Below, one piece after another: positions 18,831 through 28,385 of a stretch of DNA of 62,282 nucleotides. A program made the position numbers and the translations under genes. The notes beneath the pieces were generated by a model. That model did no database searches and was not told the DNA's origin. It worked only from the letters and a program-made list of their open reading frames with translations. Within the stretch, counting starts at the first letter, position 1. Every line of letters starts with the position of its first letter. Origin of the DNA: DSUN01 sp035527715 (GTDB taxonomy: Bacteria; Planctomycetota; PUPC01; DSUN01); contig DATKZY010000239.1 of assembly GCA_035527715.1 (NCBI GenBank), positions 1 through 62,282 of the forward strand, in the 5' to 3' direction.

Positions 18831-19259
18831 CTAGCTCTCAGCGATCTCGATGCCCATGCTCCGCGCCGTGCCGGCCACCTGGCGCACCGCGGTTTCCAGG
18901 CTGCTGGCGTTCAGGTCGGCCATCTTCCGCTTCGCGATCTCCTCGACCTGGGCGTGGGTGACCCGGCCCACCTTGTCGCGATTGGGCGCGGCGGAGCCCT
19001 GGACGATTCCCGCGGCTTGCTTGAGCAGCACCGAGGCGGGCGGGGACTTGGTGACGAACGTGAACGTCTTGTCGCGGAAGATCGTGACCACCACCGGGGT
19101 GATCACGCCCTGGGCACTGCGGGTCTGGTCGTTGAACTTTCGCACGAACTCGCCGATGTTCACGCCGTGCTGGCCGAGGGCCGGGCCGACCGGGGGCGCC
19201 GGCGTGGCCTGCCCGCCCGGCACGTGCAGCTTGACCTTGGCCATGACCTGCTTGGCCAT
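18831..19259 (-). CDS. rplK: 50S ribosomal protein L11
   Basis: 142 residues. L11 binds the GTPase-associated region of 23S rRNA and is needed for factor function and for RelA activation. The N-terminal PGGQATPAPPVGPALGQHGV and the C-terminal rRNA-binding domain are complete. The start codon is only 1 base from the nusG stop, so the two are probably translationally coupled. Confidence 0.96.
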   Translation of the reverse strand: MAKQVMAKVKLHVPGGQATPAPPVGPALGQHGVNIGEFVRKFNDQTRSAQGVITPVVVTIFRDKTFTFVTKSPPASVLLKQAAGIVQGSAAPNRDKVGRVTHAQVEEIAKRKMADLNASSLETAVRQVAGTARSMGIEIAES

Positions 19260-19260
19260 C

Positions 19261-19791
19261 CTAGATGCTCTCCAACTGCCAGTATTCCAACTCGACCGGT
19301 GTGGGCCGGCCCAAGATACTCACGATCACGCGCACCTGCCCCTTGTCCGGCCAGATCTCCTCGATCTCGCCGTCGAAGTTCTGGAAGAGGCCCTCCTTGA
19401 TGCGGACGCGGTCACCGATGGAGAAGGAGATCTCCGTGGTCGGCTCCTCCTCGGTGCGCTCGGCGGCCATGAGCATCTTCTCGACGTCTTTGGCCGTCAT
19501 CGGCACGGGGGTGTTGCCCGTGCCCAGGACGCCGCCGACGCCGGGCGTCTCGCTCAGGATCGCCAGCGCCTCGTCCCCCAGCTCCATTTCCGCCATCACG
19601 TAGCCGGGGTAGATCTTCCGCTCCCGCACGGTCGTCGAGCCGCGCTTGATCTCCTTGACCTTCTCGGTGGGCACGACGACGTTGGAGATCAGGTGCTCCA
19701 GGCCGTTGGCCTTCACCCGCTTTTCCAGTGCCTCTTTCACCTGGTCCTCGCGGGCCGTCTGCACGCGCAGCACGTACCAGTTCATCGCCAT
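19261..19791 (-). CDS. nusG: Transcription elongation/termination factor NusG
   Basis: 176 residues. NusG binds the beta' clamp, reduces pausing and links polymerase to Rho or the ribosome. The NGN domain begins NWYVLRVQTAREDQVKEAL and contains ERKIYPGYVMAEM. The C-terminal KOW domain contains FSIGDRVRIKEGLFQNFDGE. It sits between secE and rplK as in most bacteria. Confidence 0.96.
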   Translation of the reverse strand: MAMNWYVLRVQTAREDQVKEALEKRVKANGLEHLISNVVVPTEKVKEIKRGSTTVRERKIYPGYVMAEMELGDEALAILSETPGVGGVLGTGNTPVPMTAKDVEKMLMAAERTEEEPTTEISFSIGDRVRIKEGLFQNFDGEIEEIWPDKGQVRVIVSILGRPTPVELEYWQLESI

Positions 19792-19816
19792 CGGTCTGCT
19801 TTCCCCGGGCCACGGG

Positions 19817-20200
19817 CTAGTAGATGCCGAACGCCTCAGCCAGCCACAGGAGGATCGTGTCGGTCGCGAAGATGAACATCGACAGGAGCACGACGGTCAC
19901 GAGCACGACGAAGGTGGCCCCCATGACCTCGGCTCGGGACGACCAGGCCACCTTGCGCATCTCCTGCTGCGTCTCGATCAACAGGTCGCCCACCTGCTGG
20001 TGGAACAGGATCAGGTACAGGGGCAGCGCGCCGAAGAGGAACGCGACGAACGCCGTGGCCACCACCTGGGCAGGCAGCGACCAGTCGCTCACCGTGAACC
20101 ACATTTGCCGGGAGGCCCAGCAGGCCAGGAGCACCATCACCACGCCGGCTGTGCCCCGGGCTGCCGTGCCTTGTCCCTTCTTGTAGACGCTCACTGCCAC
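19817..20200 (-). CDS. secE: Preprotein translocase subunit SecE
   Basis: 127 residues from a GTG at 20,200, chosen because AGAGGA lies about 10 bases upstream and MAVSVYKKGQG-like starts fit the family; an in-frame start 13 codons earlier is possible. SecE clamps the SecY channel. Three hydrophobic segments are visible (about 20-34, 46-68 and 96-118), with the conserved amphipathic ETQQEMRKVAWSSRAEVMGA before the last. The extra N-terminal membrane segments make it longer than the single-span form of most bacteria, as in several planctomycetes. Confidence 0.88.
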   Translation of the reverse strand: MAVSVYKKGQGTAARGTAGVVMVLLACWASRQMWFTVSDWSLPAQVVATAFVAFLFGALPLYLILFHQQVGDLLIETQQEMRKVAWSSRAEVMGATFVVLVTVVLLSMFIFATDTILLWLAEAFGIY

Positions 20201-20337
20201 GGGCAAAACGTCCTCTCGCCGCCTCGGCCCGCGCCGCACGGCGGCGGGGCCATTGCGCTCGGCCCTTCTGGCCTGCTACGGGGTGTGGCCCGCGTGGACC
20301 TCGCGGCCGCCGCCACCCTGGCCCCGACTGCACGTGC

Positions 20338-20414
20338 TGGCAGGCCAGGAGGGACTCGAACCCCCAACCGGCGGATTTGGAGTCCGCTGCTCTGCCAAAT
20401 TGAGCTACTGGCCT
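20338..20414 (-). tRNA. tRNA-Trp (CCA anticodon)
   Basis: A complete cloverleaf: acceptor AGGCCAG/CTGGCCT, anticodon stem GCGGA/TCCGC around CTCCAAA with anticodon CCA, and T-loop TTCGAGT. The 3' CCA is encoded (20,340-20,338). It lies between rpmG and secE, its usual place. Confidence 0.96.
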
Positions 20415-20425
20415 CCAGGCGGCGC

Positions 20426-20596
20426 CTACTTTCTCCGCTCTTTGTGGAGCGTATGGCGCCGGTCTCTGCGACAGAATTTCTTCAGTTCCAGGCGCGCGGT
20501 GCCGCCCTTCAGCCGCTTGCTGGTGCGGTAGTTCTGCTCCCCGCACTCGGTGCATTCGAGCGTCACGTAGTCGCGCGCCTGAGCCTTCTTTGCCAC
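20426..20596 (-). CDS. rpmG: 50S ribosomal protein L33
   Basis: 56 residues from a GTG start 10 bases after tuf ends. It begins MAKKAQARDYVTLECTECGE and contains NYRTSKRLKGGTARLELKKF followed by C, R-rich sequence and a TLHKERRK tail. The first CxxC zinc pair is present, but the second Cys pair of zinc-binding L33 is reduced to a single Cys at 42. L33 sits near the E site of the 50S subunit. Confidence 0.93.
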   Translation of the reverse strand: MAKKAQARDYVTLECTECGEQNYRTSKRLKGGTARLELKKFCRRDRRHTLHKERRK

Positions 20597-20606
20597 GGCG
20601 CCTCCC

Positions 20607-21809
<1,203 letters not shown>

Positions 21810-21891
21810 GGAACCCGTCCTCCTTGTGTGCCCCCCGCATCTTCGCGGCGGCGGGGCAAGCCGTTTGTTCGCCAGGTCAAGGCAACCGTGG

Positions 21892-21964
21892 AGCTGGTGC
21901 TGGGAATCGAACCCAGGACCTCCTCCTTACCAAGGAGGTGCTCTGCCTGCTGAGCTACACCAGC
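21892..21964 (-). tRNA. tRNA-Thr (GGU anticodon)
   Basis: Cloverleaf with acceptor GCTGGTG/CACCAGC and anticodon loop TTGGTAA between CCTCC and GGAGG, giving anticodon GGT. An encoded CCA follows at 21,891-21,889. It is directly upstream of tuf. Confidence 0.95.
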
Positions 21965-21993
21965 CAGCGTCGGGCTCACTTCGCTCCCGGGCG

Positions 21994-22067
21994 TGGAGCG
22001 GGCGAAGGGGATCGAACCCTCATGGCTGGCTTGGAAGGCCAGGGCTCTACCGTTGAGCTACGCCCGC
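21994..22067 (-). tRNA. tRNA-Gly (UCC anticodon)
   Basis: Acceptor GCGGGCG/CGCCCGC and anticodon loop CTTCCAA between CTGGC and GCCAG, giving anticodon TCC. The encoded CCA is included. Confidence 0.95.
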
Positions 22068-22089
22068 CTGAGCCGCCCCGCCGCTGGCA

Positions 22090-22140
22090 CAGGCATCGTG
22101 CCTGTGCCCATTCGCCACAGGCTGAAAGCCTGTGCCACCC
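22090..22140. repeat. Double palindrome between tRNA-Gly and tRNA-Tyr
   Basis: Two adjacent inverted repeats of related sequence, GGCACAGGC...GCCTGTGCC and CCACAGGCTGAAAGCCTGTG, fill the tRNA spacer. They would fold in the tRNA precursor, and the arms of one can pair with those of the other. They look like an inserted dispersed element. Confidence 0.6.
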
Positions 22141-22149
22141 GAAGCAGGA

Positions 22150-22231
22150 TGGGGGGAGCAGGATTTGAACCTGCGAAGGCAGCGCCAGCAGATTTACAGT
22201 CTGCCCCCTTTGGCCACTTGGGTATCCCCCC
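22150..22231 (-). tRNA. tRNA-Tyr (GUA anticodon)
   Basis: A class II tRNA with a long variable arm. The acceptor is GGGGGGA/TCCCCCC, and the anticodon loop CTGTAAA lies between CAGA and TCTG, giving GTA. CCA is not encoded. Confidence 0.94.
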
Positions 22232-22261
22232 GTGCCATGCACGCCCCACCGCGCGCACCTA

Positions 22262-22334
22262 AGCTAGCGGTGGGGATCGAACCCACAACCTGTGGTTTAC
22301 AAAACCACTGCTCTGCCTGTTGAGCTACGCTAGC
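22262..22334 (-). tRNA. tRNA-Thr (UGU anticodon)
   Basis: Acceptor GCTAGCG/CGCTAGC and anticodon loop TTTGTAA between GTGGT and ACCAC, giving anticodon TGT. CCA is not encoded. It is the first gene of the tRNA-tuf operon. Confidence 0.94.
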
Positions 22335-22355
22335 GCGCTAGCGCGTAAAGACTAC

Positions 22356-22383
22356 ATTATACTTGCGGACGCGGCTGTGTCAA
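22356..22383 (-). promoter_or_regulatory. Consensus promoter of the tRNA-tuf operon
   Basis: TTGACA (22,383-22,378), 16 bases, TATAAT (22,361-22,356), both boxes perfect, 22 bases before the first tRNA. It is the strongest promoter in the window and may drive everything to rpoB. Confidence 0.9.
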
Positions 22384-22532
22384 GCCCAAATTGGCACGGA
22401 TTTTCCTGCGCACCCCGTAGGCGCCGCGCGCCTGCCCCTCCCGCCATTCCCCGCCGCCGCCCCCTCCGCGGCTCGTGCCGGCCCTCTCCGCGCCCCAGCG
22501 AACCGCCCCACCGCGGCCCCTTCGGCCCGCGT

Positions 22533-22548
22533 ATTACGCAATCGTAAT
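22533..22548. promoter_or_regulatory. Palindromic site upstream of the two-component genes
   Basis: ATTACG-CAAT-CGTAAT is an AT-containing palindrome in an otherwise very GC-rich 370-base gap, 160 bases before the response regulator. It could be an operator, perhaps for the regulator itself. The rest of the gap (22,384-22,707) shows no gene and no clear plus-strand promoter. Confidence 0.35.
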
Positions 22549-22707
22549 CCTGCCCTCACTGCCCAGTTAGCACGAAGCGTTATGATCAAGGTGGGTCGGC
22601 CCCCTGCTCACCGTGGGCAGGTCGTGTTGCTACCGAGGCGTCCGCTGAGTACACTACGTGAACGGAGGACAACCCAGGTGGGGCAGCGGTCTCACGAGGA
22701 ATCCGGC

Positions 22708-23385
22708 ATGCGCATCCTGGTCGTCGAGGACGAGAAGCGGCTCGCAAGCTACCTGGCCAACGGGCTGAGGGAGAACGGCTACGCGGTGGATGTGTCCTAC
22801 GACGGCGAGGACGCTGCCCACCTGGCCAAGTCGGGCATCTACGACGTGATTCTGCTGGACATCCTGCTGCCAAAGCAGAGCGGGCTGGAGGTGATCCGCG
22901 ACGTGCGCCGGGCGGGCCTGCACACGCCCATCCTGTGCCTCACCGCGCGCGCCGGGCCGGCGGACCGAGTGACCGGCCTCGACCTCGGGGCCGACGACTA
23001 TCTGGCCAAGCCGTTCAACCTGGCCGAGCTGCTGGCCCGTGTGCGGGCGCTCCTGCGGCGCTCGCCGCGCATGGCGCCCACCGTCCTCCAGTGCGCCGAC
23101 CTTGCGCTCGACCCCGCCACGCGGCGCGTCACCCGCGGGGAGAGGGAGCTGGACCTCACCCCCCGGGAGTACGCCCTTCTGGAGTTCCTGATGCGCCGAG
23201 CCGGCACGGTCGTCACCCGCTCGGCCCTGATCGAGGGCATCTGGGACATGAACTTCGACTCGCTGACGAACGCGCTGGAAGTGCTGGTCAACCGCCTTCG
23301 GACCAAGGTTGACCTGCCATTCCCCCAGAAGCTGATCCACACCGTGCGCTCGGTCGGCTACGTGATGAGCGAGGAGCCGCGCTGA
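22708..23385 (+). CDS. OmpR-family response regulator
   Basis: 225 residues. The receiver domain (1-115) has the acidic pair at Glu7-Asp8, phospho-acceptor Asp51 (VILLDILLPKQSG) and Lys101. The winged-helix DNA-binding domain spans about 125-222, with LTPREYALLEFLMRRAG and VLVNRLRTKVD. It resembles regulators of the CusR/CopR metal group, but the signal cannot be read from sequence. It overlaps nothing and lies 1 base from the sensor kinase gene, so the two form one unit. The ATG at 22,708 is chosen at the conserved MRILVVEDE; longer in-frame starts extend into non-coding-like sequence. Confidence 0.92.
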   Translation: MRILVVEDEKRLASYLANGLRENGYAVDVSYDGEDAAHLAKSGIYDVILLDILLPKQSGLEVIRDVRRAGLHTPILCLTARAGPADRVTGLDLGADDYLAKPFNLAELLARVRALLRRSPRMAPTVLQCADLALDPATRRVTRGERELDLTPREYALLEFLMRRAGTVVTRSALIEGIWDMNFDSLTNALEVLVNRLRTKVDLPFPQKLIHTVRSVGYVMSEEPR

Positions 23386-23386
23386 C

Positions 23387-24817
23387 ATGTCGCTTCGCGC
23401 CAAGCTCGTCCTGTGGTACACGGCGGTCTTCGCCATCTCCGGCGCTCTGCTGACCGGTGCCCTGTACCTCCTCACGGCCCACGTGATGGAGGCCGAGGCC
23501 GACAAGTTCCTGGCCGAGGAGTTCGACGAGGTGAGGGACCTCACACTGGAGAAGCTGCCCAACGTGGAGGAGCTGCGCACCCGCATCGCCGAGGAGATGG
23601 GCGGCGAGCGGTACTTCCCCCTGGGCTATCGCCTTCGCGACCGGGCGGCGGGCAAGGACCTGGTGCTCGTCGCTCCCAAGGGGTTTCACGCCGCGCTGGC
23701 ATCGGACCCGGCCGGCGACACGGGCGCGGACAGCGATGCGTATGGGACCCTGGCGTTCGGCGACCGCGGGAGGCGCCTGCGTGTCCTCACCGGCCCGCTG
23801 CACGCCACGCGCTACCCCAACCTCGTCCTCCAGGTGGGCATGCATAACCGCTGGGTCGAGAAGCGCACGGCCTCTCTCCGCAAGTACCTGCTGGGCGTCC
23901 TCGTGGCCGTCGTCCTCGTGGCGGCGGCTGGGGGCTGGGTGCTGGCGTCGCGCAGCCTGCGCCCGATCGACCGGATCGCCGCCGACCTGAGCCGGGTGGA
24001 ATCCACCAACCTGGCGGCGCGGCTGGCCGTCGGCTCGTCGGGCGACGAGGTGGCCCGCCTGCGGGGGGCCATCAACCGCATGCTCGAGCGCCTCGAGGCG
24101 GCCTTCGACCGCCTCCAGAGCTTCACCGCGGATGCCGCCCACGAACTCCGCACCCCGCTGGCGGCCCTCCAGTGCCGCCTCGAGACGGCCATCAGCAGGC
24201 CCCGAAGCGAAGCCGAGGCCCGCGAGGCACTCACCGATGCGTTGCACCAGGTCGCCGAGCTCGCCTCCCTCGTCGAGAACCTGCTCCTGCTGGCCCGGAT
24301 GGACGCGGAGCAGGCCCTGCGCACGCCGGCCCCCGTGGACCTCGCCGCCCTGTTGCGCGACATCGGGGAGCCCTTCGCGCTGCTCGCCGAGCAGAAGGAC
24401 ATCGCCCTGTCGGTCGAGGCCGATGGCCCCGTGGTGACGGACGGCGACCCGACGCTGCTGCGGCGCGTGTTCGGCAACCTGCTGGACAACGCGCTCCGCT
24501 ACACCCCCAGCGGCGGCCGGGTGACGGCCCGCGCGGCCCCCGACGGCGCGGGGTGTGTCGTTGCGGTGGCCGACACCGGCATCGGCATCCGCCCCGAGGC
24601 GCTGGGACACGTCTTCGAGCGCTTCTACCGGACCGACGAGTCGCGCTCCCGGACCGATGGCGGCGCCGGCCTCGGCCTCAGCATCGCCAAGAGAGCCGTC
24701 GAGCTTCACCGCGGCAGGATCACCATCGAGAGCACCCCCGGCAAGGGCACCACGGTGACCGTGTGGCTTCCGCAGGGGGGCGAGGGCCCGCCATCGGCGC
24801 GGCCGGGCACCGCGTGA
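23387..24817 (+). CDS. Sensor histidine kinase
   Basis: 476 residues. Membrane segments lie at about 8-30 and 165-188 and bracket a periplasmic sensor region. A HAMP domain (SLRPIDRIAADLSRVE) follows, then the dimerisation domain with phospho-acceptor His252 in AADAAHELRTPLAAL (DAAHELRTPL), and an ATPase domain with N box NLLDNALRYTP, G1 DTGIGI and G2 GGAGLGLSIAK. It would phosphorylate the regulator encoded 1 base upstream. The architecture matches heavy-metal sensor kinases (CusS type), but no metal-ligand cluster is obvious in the sensor region. Confidence 0.93.
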   Translation: MSLRAKLVLWYTAVFAISGALLTGALYLLTAHVMEAEADKFLAEEFDEVRDLTLEKLPNVEELRTRIAEEMGGERYFPLGYRLRDRAAGKDLVLVAPKGFHAALASDPAGDTGADSDAYGTLAFGDRGRRLRVLTGPLHATRYPNLVLQVGMHNRWVEKRTASLRKYLLGVLVAVVLVAAAGGWVLASRSLRPIDRIAADLSRVESTNLAARLAVGSSGDEVARLRGAINRMLERLEAAFDRLQSFTADAAHELRTPLAALQCRLETAISRPRSEAEAREALTDALHQVAELASLVENLLLLARMDAEQALRTPAPVDLAALLRDIGEPFALLAEQKDIALSVEADGPVVTDGDPTLLRRVFGNLLDNALRYTPSGGRVTARAAPDGAGCVVAVADTGIGIRPEALGHVFERFYRTDESRSRTDGGAGLGLSIAKRAVELHRGRITIESTPGKGTTVTVWLPQGGEGPPSARPGTA

Positions 24818-24827
24818 GGGGACGAGA

Positions 24828-26531
24828 ATGGCCACCGGCGGCGAGAGCCGAATCCCGTTCCGCGATGCGGCCGAGATTCTCATCCTTGGGCTCGTGCTGC
24901 TGGCCCCGCAGTTGCTTCTGCGCGACATCTGGGGCCCCGACGAGACGCGCTTTGCCGAGGTCGCCCGCGAGATGGTGGCTCGGGGCGACTACCTGGTGCC
25001 GCACCTCAACGGCGAGATCTACGCGGAGAAGCCGCCCCTCTGCTTCTGGCTCGCCGCGGCACTGCGGGGCGTGTTCGGGGCCGACGCGGGCCGAGTGGTC
25101 TCCGTGGCCAGCGCGCTCGCCGCCTTGCTGCTCACGTATGGAATGGGGCGCCGCCTGTACGGGCGCGAGGAGGGCCTCTGGGCCGCGCGGATCGCGGCCA
25201 CGACGATGCTGTTCCTGGGCCTGGGCAGGACGGGCATCCTGGATTCGTTGCTCCTGGCAACCATCCTGGCCGCCATCGCCTGTGGCCACGCCGCATTGGA
25301 GGGCCAGAGCCCGCGGGCGCGCGCCTGGTGGCTCGGAGCCTATGCGGCCGCTGCCGCGGCCATTCTCACCAAGGGGCCGATCGGCCTCGCCATCCCCGCC
25401 CTCGTGCTGCTGGCGCACGGGCTGGCCCGCCGCCGACGCGTGCGAGCCGGCGGGTGGTGGCACTTCGGCGGGGCGCTCCTGATGCTGGCGCTCGTCGCCG
25501 CCTGGCTGGTGCCCGCGTGTCTCCGGGGCGGGGAGCTGTACGCCCGCAAGATCATCCTCCAGCAAACGCTCGAGCGCGTCGGCAGCTCGGCGATCCATGG
25601 GGAGCCGCCTCACTACTACCTCACCCGCTGGCCCCTGTTCCTGTGGCCCTGGTCGCTCCTGCTGCCCCTGTCCCTCGTCGCCGCGTTGCGGGCCGCCCGG
25701 CGCAGCAGGGACTGGCGCCCCGCGCTGCCGGCCCTGTGGTTCCTCGCCGTCTTCGCATTCCTGTCGCTGATCAGCGGGAAGGGGGAACGGTATTTCCTCC
25801 CTGCGGTGCCCGCCGCAGCGTTGGCGTGCGCGCACTACCTGTGCTCGGCGCGATCGGGGGGCGTGCCCTGGCCGCGATGGCACCGTGGGCTGCTGGGCGC
25901 CACGTGGCTCTCCGTCCTGGCGATCGGCGGGTTCCTCGTCGTCGTGGGGCTGGCGCCCGACGCCGTGCTGCGGGCGTCGCCAAACAAGTCCGAAGCGGCT
26001 GCAATGTTCCGCGAGGTCTTCACGCCGGCCCATGCCGCCGGGGTCGTCGCCTTCGGCGGCGCGCTGATCGCCGCGAGCCTCCTGGCGCTCTCCTGGGTGT
26101 GGCGAGCCGTCGGCGCGCGGCGGCACGGCGGAATGCTCGTAGGCATCGTGGTCGCGGTGGCGCTCGGCTTCGACCTCGTCGCCCTCCCCACCATCAACCA
26201 ATCGAAGTCCGACCGCCGCGCGGTCGCCCACTTCCGGCCGTACCTCGACCAGGCGGAGGAGTTGTGCCTGTTCCGCACGGAGTTCGACGGCATTTTCAAC
26301 CTCTACCTGGGCAAGGCACGCATCCCGCTCCTCGACACGGCCGAGCAGGCCATCCAGCGACTCGCCGCGCCGCGGCGGGTCGCCGTCGCCGTGTGGAAAA
26401 GCCAGGTCGAGCTGCTGGACCCCGCCGAACGCTGCCAGGTCGTCCCGGCGGGTCCGGGCTCGCCCCGCAACCTGGTGCTGTTGGTGAACTGGAGGCCCGA
26501 TCCACCCCCTGGCGCGGAGGAACGCCGATGA
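24828..26531 (+). CDS. Family 39 (ArnT/PMT-like) membrane glycosyltransferase
   Basis: 567 residues with 10 or more hydrophobic segments. Near the first external loop it has WGPDETRFAEVAREMVARGD and AEKPPLCFW, the signature of ArnT/dolichyl-phosphate-mannose-type transferases; the Asp-Glu pair is the likely catalytic site. Such enzymes move a sugar from a polyprenyl-phosphate carrier to lipid A, protein or another acceptor outside the membrane. It follows the kinase by 10 bases and its stop overlaps the next start (ATGA), so it is probably in the same operon, suggesting a regulated envelope modification. The acceptor is unknown. Confidence 0.88.
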   Translation: MATGGESRIPFRDAAEILILGLVLLAPQLLLRDIWGPDETRFAEVAREMVARGDYLVPHLNGEIYAEKPPLCFWLAAALRGVFGADAGRVVSVASALAALLLTYGMGRRLYGREEGLWAARIAATTMLFLGLGRTGILDSLLLATILAAIACGHAALEGQSPRARAWWLGAYAAAAAAILTKGPIGLAIPALVLLAHGLARRRRVRAGGWWHFGGALLMLALVAAWLVPACLRGGELYARKIILQQTLERVGSSAIHGEPPHYYLTRWPLFLWPWSLLLPLSLVAALRAARRSRDWRPALPALWFLAVFAFLSLISGKGERYFLPAVPAAALACAHYLCSARSGGVPWPRWHRGLLGATWLSVLAIGGFLVVVGLAPDAVLRASPNKSEAAAMFREVFTPAHAAGVVAFGGALIAASLLALSWVWRAVGARRHGGMLVGIVVAVALGFDLVALPTINQSKSDRRAVAHFRPYLDQAEELCLFRTEFDGIFNLYLGKARIPLLDTAEQAIQRLAAPRRVAVAVWKSQVELLDPAERCQVVPAGPGSPRNLVLLVNWRPDPPPGAEERR

Positions 26532-27415
26532 AGCTCTCCCTCTTCTCCGTGAGCTATGCCGGCCTGTGGGGCCAGGCACGGCTGGACCTGGAGGCATTTC
26601 TCCACAAGGCGAAGGCGCTGGGCTACGACGGCGTGGAGTTGATGGGCAAGCGCCCCCACCTGTCGCCCCTCGACGTCGCGCCCGAGCGTGCCGCTGAGCT
26701 GGGGCGCCAGGCGAAGGGGCTGGGCCTCGAGGTCGCCTGCGTCGCCGCCTACACGAACTTCACCGCCGGCCTCGAATCCACCGAGGTGCCGCTTGGCGAC
26801 ATCCAGGTCCAGTACGTGGAGTCGCTCGCGCGGCTCGCCGCCGAGCTGGGTTGCCGCCTCGTGCGGGTGTTCACGGGCTACGAGTCGCCGCGCGCTCCCC
26901 TCCCCCGCCTCTGGGCGGCGTGCGTGGACGGCCTGCGGGCCTGCTGCGACCGCACGGCCCCCCTCGGCGTGACCATCGGAGTCCAGAATCACCACGACCT
27001 GGGCGTCCACACCGACGCCTTTCTCGAGTTGCTCGGCGACGTCGGCCGCCCGAACTGCAAGGCGATGTTCGACGCCTGGTCGCCTGCCCTGCGCGGCGAG
27101 GACCTCTACGCGGCCGCCAGGAAGGCGGCCCCCCACACCGTCTACACCACCGCCGCCGACTACGTCCGCCTTCCGCGCTTCCAGTACCAACCCGACCTCG
27201 TGAACTACGCCCCCGCCGAACCGCCGATCGTGCGGGCCGTGCCAATGGGTGACGGCTTCGTGGACTACCCCGCCTTCTTCAGGGGATTGCGCGACGGCGG
27301 CTACGACGGCTGGGCCGCCTACGAAATGTGCTCCCCCCTCCGCGGCGGCGGGAGCATCGAGACCCTCGACGCCTGCGCGCGCAGGTTCATCGAGTACATG
27401 CGGCGGCTCGCCTGA
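26528..27415 (+). CDS. Sugar phosphate isomerase/epimerase (AP-endonuclease-2 fold)
   Basis: 295 residues of a TIM-barrel xylose-isomerase-like protein. It begins MKLSLFSVSYAGLWG; later come YDGVELMGKRPHLSP, QNHHDLGVHTDAF, MFDAWSPALRG and YDGWAAYEM, which supply the usual Glu/His/Asp metal ligands. Family members isomerise or epimerise sugars and inositols with a divalent metal. Substrate is not predictable. Its ATG overlaps the stop of the glycosyltransferase by 4 bases (ATGA), so the two are translationally coupled. No signal peptide is seen, so it acts in the cytoplasm. Confidence 0.88.
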   Translation: MKLSLFSVSYAGLWGQARLDLEAFLHKAKALGYDGVELMGKRPHLSPLDVAPERAAELGRQAKGLGLEVACVAAYTNFTAGLESTEVPLGDIQVQYVESLARLAAELGCRLVRVFTGYESPRAPLPRLWAACVDGLRACCDRTAPLGVTIGVQNHHDLGVHTDAFLELLGDVGRPNCKAMFDAWSPALRGEDLYAAARKAAPHTVYTTAADYVRLPRFQYQPDLVNYAPAEPPIVRAVPMGDGFVDYPAFFRGLRDGGYDGWAAYEMCSPLRGGGSIETLDACARRFIEYMRRLA

Positions 27416-27424
27416 CGCTGCCGG

Positions 27425-28150
27425 CTACTCCTTCGGCGGCTCGACCTTGACACCGCGGACCACGATGTCGTCGAAGTCGCCCGTGTCGTCGAAGGAGCCG
27501 ACGCCGATGCGGCCCCAGGTGAACGTCTTGTCCTTCACCCGCATGATGGGGTTCGCCATGTCGTCGAAGTAGACCTCGATGAGGCCGTCGGCAACCTTGC
27601 GGATGACGCGGACGTTGTGCCACCCCTCGCCCCACACAATGCCCTTCGTGCGGAACGTCTCGCCGCCAATGTCCTTGCCCGGCTCGCCGAGGAGCGACAC
27701 GCGCGGCTTGTCGTTCACGATCATCACCGAATGCGCGTTCGGGTCGGCCCCCACCGCGATGTGGACGTAGTAGAAGTGCGTGGGGTCCTGGTAGCCGAAG
27801 AAGAAGCAGAGGTCCTGGTGGCCATAGGGCTTCACCGTGGATTTCGCCTTGACGTCGAGCACGAAGTCGCCGACACACACATCGCGCAGGAGCGCGAAGC
27901 TGAAGGGCGAGCGGAACTTGGTCTTGTAGGCCGACTTCCTCCCGTGGAGCGACAGCACCTTGTTGTCGTCGTCGGCGCCGATCTTCCATTGGGCGGGGTC
28001 CGTCGGTTCCCACTTCGCCAGCGCCCCGTCCTTCTCGAAGTCCTCCTGGTAGACGGCGGGCATCTCGGCCTCGCCCGCACGCGCCTGGGGCGCCCCGAGC
28101 AGCGACGCCGCCACCAACGCCACAAGCATCCTCAACACAGTCCCTTCCAT
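27425..28150 (-). CDS. Secreted DUF1080-like concanavalin-fold protein
   Basis: 241 residues from ATG at 28,150; an in-frame start 33 codons upstream would precede the signal peptide with unrelated sequence. The signal peptide MEGTVLRMLVALVAASLLGA ends in an ARA-type cleavage site. The mature part is one beta-sandwich domain (YQEDFEKDGALAKWEP, FFFGYQDPTHFYYVHIA, GIVWGEGWHNVRVIRK, GRIGVGSFDDTGDFDDIVVR), a pattern of DUF1080/3-keto-glycoside hydrolase and LamG-type domains, common in planctomycetes. Sugar binding or cleavage is an inference. It is transcribed alone, convergent with the isomerase (9-base gap). TTGACG, 17 bases, TACCCT (28,248-28,220) could be its promoter. Confidence 0.78.
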   Translation of the reverse strand: MEGTVLRMLVALVAASLLGAPQARAGEAEMPAVYQEDFEKDGALAKWEPTDPAQWKIGADDDNKVLSLHGRKSAYKTKFRSPFSFALLRDVCVGDFVLDVKAKSTVKPYGHQDLCFFFGYQDPTHFYYVHIAVGADPNAHSVMIVNDKPRVSLLGEPGKDIGGETFRTKGIVWGEGWHNVRVIRKVADGLIEVYFDDMANPIMRVKDKTFTWGRIGVGSFDDTGDFDDIVVRGVKVEPPKE

Positions 28151-28385
28151 CGCCGTGCTCCTGCAAGTGAAGGACGTGACGCGCAACGGCACGCCGGGGT
28201 GTGTCCCGACGACTGCGCACAGGGTAGCAGTTGCGGCCCGACGCGTCAATGGCCGGCAGCAATTGCCCTCGGTGGCGGGTCCATGCCTTGAGGGGAGCGG
28301 CGATTCTGGCGAGTTTGGGGTTGAACATCCCGACGGATAATGCTAACCTAAAGGGATGTAAGCGCAAGGGCTCCGGGAAACGAGC

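Noticed and set aside
23288..24928. 546-residue minus-strand frame opposite the sensor kinase
   Set aside because: Shadow of the kinase gene, whose HAMP, His and ATP-binding motifs are clear on the plus strand.
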